Shown: piece after piece, positions 4,450-6,784 of the stretch | Layout: each line of letters starts with the position of its first letter | Position numbering within the stretch: position 1 is the first letter of the stretch | Source of the DNA: an uncultured Terrimonas sp. | GTDB lineage: Bacteria; Bacteroidota; Bacteroidia; Chitinophagales; Chitinophagaceae | Assembly: GCA_946886925.1 (NCBI GenBank) | Contig: CAMPJQ010000152.1 | Span: forward strand, 1 to 6,784 | Length of the DNA stretch: 6,784 nt | Direction of reading: 5' to 3' | Position numbers and translations under genes: made by a program | The notes under the pieces: generated by a model | Databases searched by the model: none | What the model was told of the DNA's origin: nothing | Seen by the model: only the letters and a program-made list of their open reading frames with translations

Positions 4450-6784
4450 TTAGAATGATAGACTAACACCGAAAGAAACAGATTTTTGGTTGGCAAATCT
4501 ATAAGAGCCTCCTGCTGCGGATTCAGGATCCGAGTTAAGATATTCAGCCGTCCAGGTAAACAAATTTTGACCCGAAACATAAAACCTTAAAGACTGAATC
4601 CTGACCTTTTCCAATAAGCCAGCCGGGAGGGTATAGCCAACGTTGAAACCCTTCAACCGGATATAGGTATTGTTTCTCATTGTATTGGTTGAGGTACGGA
4701 AATTATTGGCTAAGCTGAGATAAGACCACCTTGGGAACTTTGCATTGGGTGTCTGAGGAGTCCAGTGATCCAATGCTTCAATCTGTGTATTACCATTGGA
4801 ATTTCCGGGCGCTCCGCCGCCTGCTGCCCCCGGCCTGTTAACACTCATTAAGGTAGCGCCCTGGATGAGCGCACTGATATCAAAACCTTTCCATGAAACG
4901 GCCAGGTTTAAGCCAAATATACTTTCAGGAAAATTCGGGTAGCCTATCTTTTTTTCATCAGTTGCATCAACTATACCATCTCCGTTAAGATCCGCATACT
5001 TTACATCACCAACGGTATAGGAACCAAATTTTTGTTCGGGCGACTTATCAACTTCTTCCTGGCTCTGGAAGTATCCCAATGCTACCAAACCATACTGTGC
5101 CCCCAGTTGATTACCTGTACGCCGCCGGTTAGGATCGTTATAAGTTGCCGGGTTTTCAAAAATTCTAAGCAGTTTATTCCTGGCAAAAGAAAAATTAGCA
5201 TTAACATCAAAAACAATCCCGTTAGAAAAACTATGCCTGGTGCCTGCGCTCACCTCAATGCCCCGGTTCGACATTTTTCCTGCATTTTCCTGGGGCAGTG
5301 TGATCCCGTATTCTGCAGGGATCGTAACATCAGGAGTAAGCAACATATTATCGCGGACCTGGTAAAAATAATCAGCGCTAAAGGATAATAACCCATTCCA
5401 TAAAACAACGTCAACACCAATATTCGTTTGTCTTTGTTTTTCCCAGGTAATAGAAGGATTGGCAGGAGATCTTTCGTATAATCCAGTTCCTAACTGGCCA
5501 CCGAGCCTGTAAATTTCATTGGCTATACCATATGTACTCAGGTATTGATAAGGATCACCGGCAAGGTTTCCGGACTGACCCCATGAAGCACGGAGCTTTA
5601 ACTCGTTAATCCATGTATAATTATTCTTTATAAACTTTTCCTGCCCAATTCTCCATCCTGCAGAAACGGCAGGGAAATAACCAGTCCTGAACCCGGGAGC
5701 AAAGTAATAATGCTGATCCCTGCGGCCGGAAAAACCAATCATATATTTGTCCTGGTATCTGTAGTCTAATTTAGCAACTAACCCAAATTGACGGGCTTGT
5801 GTTGCAGTACCACCGTTACCTATATCCGTCTGCACTGAACTGCCCATGTCAAGAGTGGGAATTAGAATACTATAATTCTTTTTGTTCGCGTAAAAACTCT
5901 TGGTGTTTATATCACGCACTTCAGCCACCAATAATGCAGTGATCGCATGGTCACCAAAACTGCGGTCATAATTCAGAAAGCCTTGCGCTGTAATGCTATT
6001 GGATCTCAAATAGTTTTGCGCAAAGGTGGGTTTTGATGTGGGCAGCCTTTTGGTGTACACAGCGGGCGTTACCGTATTGTCAACATCCCAGTAAATGGGA
6101 TCGGTATTCCATGCTTCACCAAATGTATTAACCGTTCCATAGTTAAAAATACCCTTAATGCTTAGCCCTTTTAACGGCAGCTTTTGCTCAAGGCCCACAG
6201 TATAGAGAGTATTATCGGCCTTATTGGTGCTTCGTCCCGAAGTATATATACGACCAGCAGGATTGAAATCAAACCTGCCTCTTGCCCAAAATCCGTCGGT
6301 GTTGGGATACCATATAGCGTCATCAGGAGCGATCTCATACATTCTTCCATAGATCCCAAACACATCTGTTATTTGATTGCCGAAGGAGGGCCATTTCCGG
6401 ATACCCCGATCCATCCTTACTCCTAAAGAAACTTTTAGCGACTTGTTCAGATCAGCATCAAGATTAAGCACCCCGTAATATCTCTGAAAATTTTCAGTGG
6501 GGATCATTGACGCCTGGCTAAAGTATCCCAGGCTTCCATAGTAGCTAATGTTTTCCGAACCGCCCCTGATCGAAAAATTTTGATTGCTGATCGGGTAATC
6601 ATGCCTGATAACATCGTGCAGGTTATTGCTGTTAAAATATTTATCGTAATTACCGGTAGGATCTCCCACAGATACCTTGCGGTATTCTTCAAGTTCACTT
6701 TCCGACCAGGGAACATTGGTATCGTTAGGATGATCATTTAAATAAATTTCATTTTGCATCAGTGCCTGCTGGTACGAATTGAGG
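4450..6784 (-). CDS. SusC/RagA-family TonB-dependent transporter, N-terminus missing (window edge)
   Basis: This is the C-terminal ~777 residues of a SusC-type outer-membrane transporter that imports glycans or other ligands using TonB energy. The reading frame stays open to the last base of the window: codons upstream of the ATG at 6759 read LNSYQQAL with no stop, so that ATG is an internal Met. The signal peptide, carboxypeptidase-regulatory-like domain and most of the plug, probably 200 or more residues, lie outside. Visible family marks are NFSIRGGSENISYYGSLGYFSQ (shown in parts: SIRGGSEN, SYYGSLGYF) near the start, the WGQSGN block in mid-barrel, NAGKMSNRGIEVS, and a DLNGDGIVDATDE loop (4954-4992) that looks like a calcium-binding DxNxDG motif common in SusC proteins. 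It ends SVSFGVSLSF with a terminal Phe, as expected for an outer-membrane beta-barrel. It is followed after 11 bp by its susD-like partner. The promoter is outside the window. Confidence 0.95.
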   Translation of the reverse strand, partial: LNSYQQALMQNEIYLNDHPNDTNVPWSESELEEYRKVSVGDPTGNYDKYFNSNNLHDVIRHDYPISNQNFSIRGGSENISYYGSLGYFSQASMIPTENFQRYYGVLNLDADLNKSLKVSLGVRMDRGIRKWPSFGNQITDVFGIYGRMYEIAPDDAIWYPNTDGFWARGRFDFNPAGRIYTSGRSTNKADNTLYTVGLEQKLPLKGLSIKGIFNYGTVNTFGEAWNTDPIYWDVDNTVTPAVYTKRLPTSKPTFAQNYLRSNSITAQGFLNYDRSFGDHAITALLVAEVRDINTKSFYANKKNYSILIPTLDMGSSVQTDIGNGGTATQARQFGLVAKLDYRYQDKYMIGFSGRRDQHYYFAPGFRTGYFPAVSAGWRIGQEKFIKNNYTWINELKLRASWGQSGNLAGDPYQYLSTYGIANEIYRLGGQLGTGLYERSPANPSITWEKQRQTNIGVDVVLWNGLLSFSADYFYQVRDNMLLTPDVTIPAEYGITLPQENAGKMSNRGIEVSAGTRHSFSNGIVFDVNANFSFARNKLLRIFENPATYNDPNRRRTGNQLGAQYGLVALGYFQSQEEVDKSPEQKFGSYTVGDVKYADLNGDGIVDATDEKKIGYPNFPESIFGLNLAVSWKGFDISALIQGATLMSVNRPGAAGGGAPGNSNGNTQIEALDHWTPQTPNAKFPRWSYLSLANNFRTSTNTMRNNTYIRLKGFNVGYTLPAGLLEKVRIQSLRFYVSGQNLFTWTAEYLNSDPESAAGGSYRFANQKSVSFGVSLSF

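Noticed and set aside
5032..5388. 118-residue reading frame on the + strand inside the SusC-type gene
   Set aside because: Antisense to well-conserved SusC barrel sequence, with no recognisable protein features; a shadow frame.

Overview
The window looks like a polysaccharide-utilization region of a member of the Bacteroidota. The main evidence is an adjacent SusC/SusD pair with hallmark motifs, a secreted DUF1080 (3-keto-disaccharide hydrolase family) protein, AT-rich leaders without clear Shine-Dalgarno sequences, and moderate GC content. A soil or plant-associated lineage such as the Chitinophagaceae would fit, but the sequence alone does not settle the genus.

Layout. The left part reads on the + strand. 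It holds the last ~96 residues of an FAD-dependent oxidoreductase (1-290, truncated by the window edge), a 264-bp gap with two strong mutually inverted hairpins (373-439), and a complete phosphotriesterase-family metal hydrolase (555-1523) with all six expected metal ligands. The right part reads on the - strand, in transcription order: a SusC-type TonB-dependent transporter (4450-6784, N-terminus beyond the window), a SusD-type surface lipoprotein (2696-4438) 11 bp downstream, and a DUF1080 protein (1683-2456) after a 239-bp gap. The two gene groups converge at 1524-1682.

The intergenic gaps are the least ordinary part. The convergent gap holds an imperfect inverted repeat (1571-1678). The susD-DUF1080 gap holds a 143-bp MITE-like element with ~20-bp inverted ends (2493-2635). 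The cores of these two elements are recognisably the same repeat; the second copy carries about 20 extra bases containing a perfect 14-bp palindrome. The hairpin pair at 373-439 is a different, REP/BIME-like family, and its two copies differ by compensatory base-pair changes.

How the genes could work together (inference). SusD and SusC would capture and import a glycan or glycoside. An FAD oxidoreductase could oxidise a sugar, DUF1080 could cleave a 3-keto-glycoside, and the phosphotriesterase-like enzyme could open a sugar lactone. Each family assignment is firm or fairly firm. The joint pathway and its substrate are not shown by the sequence. No new defence system, CRISPR array, RNA gene or complete insertion sequence was found.
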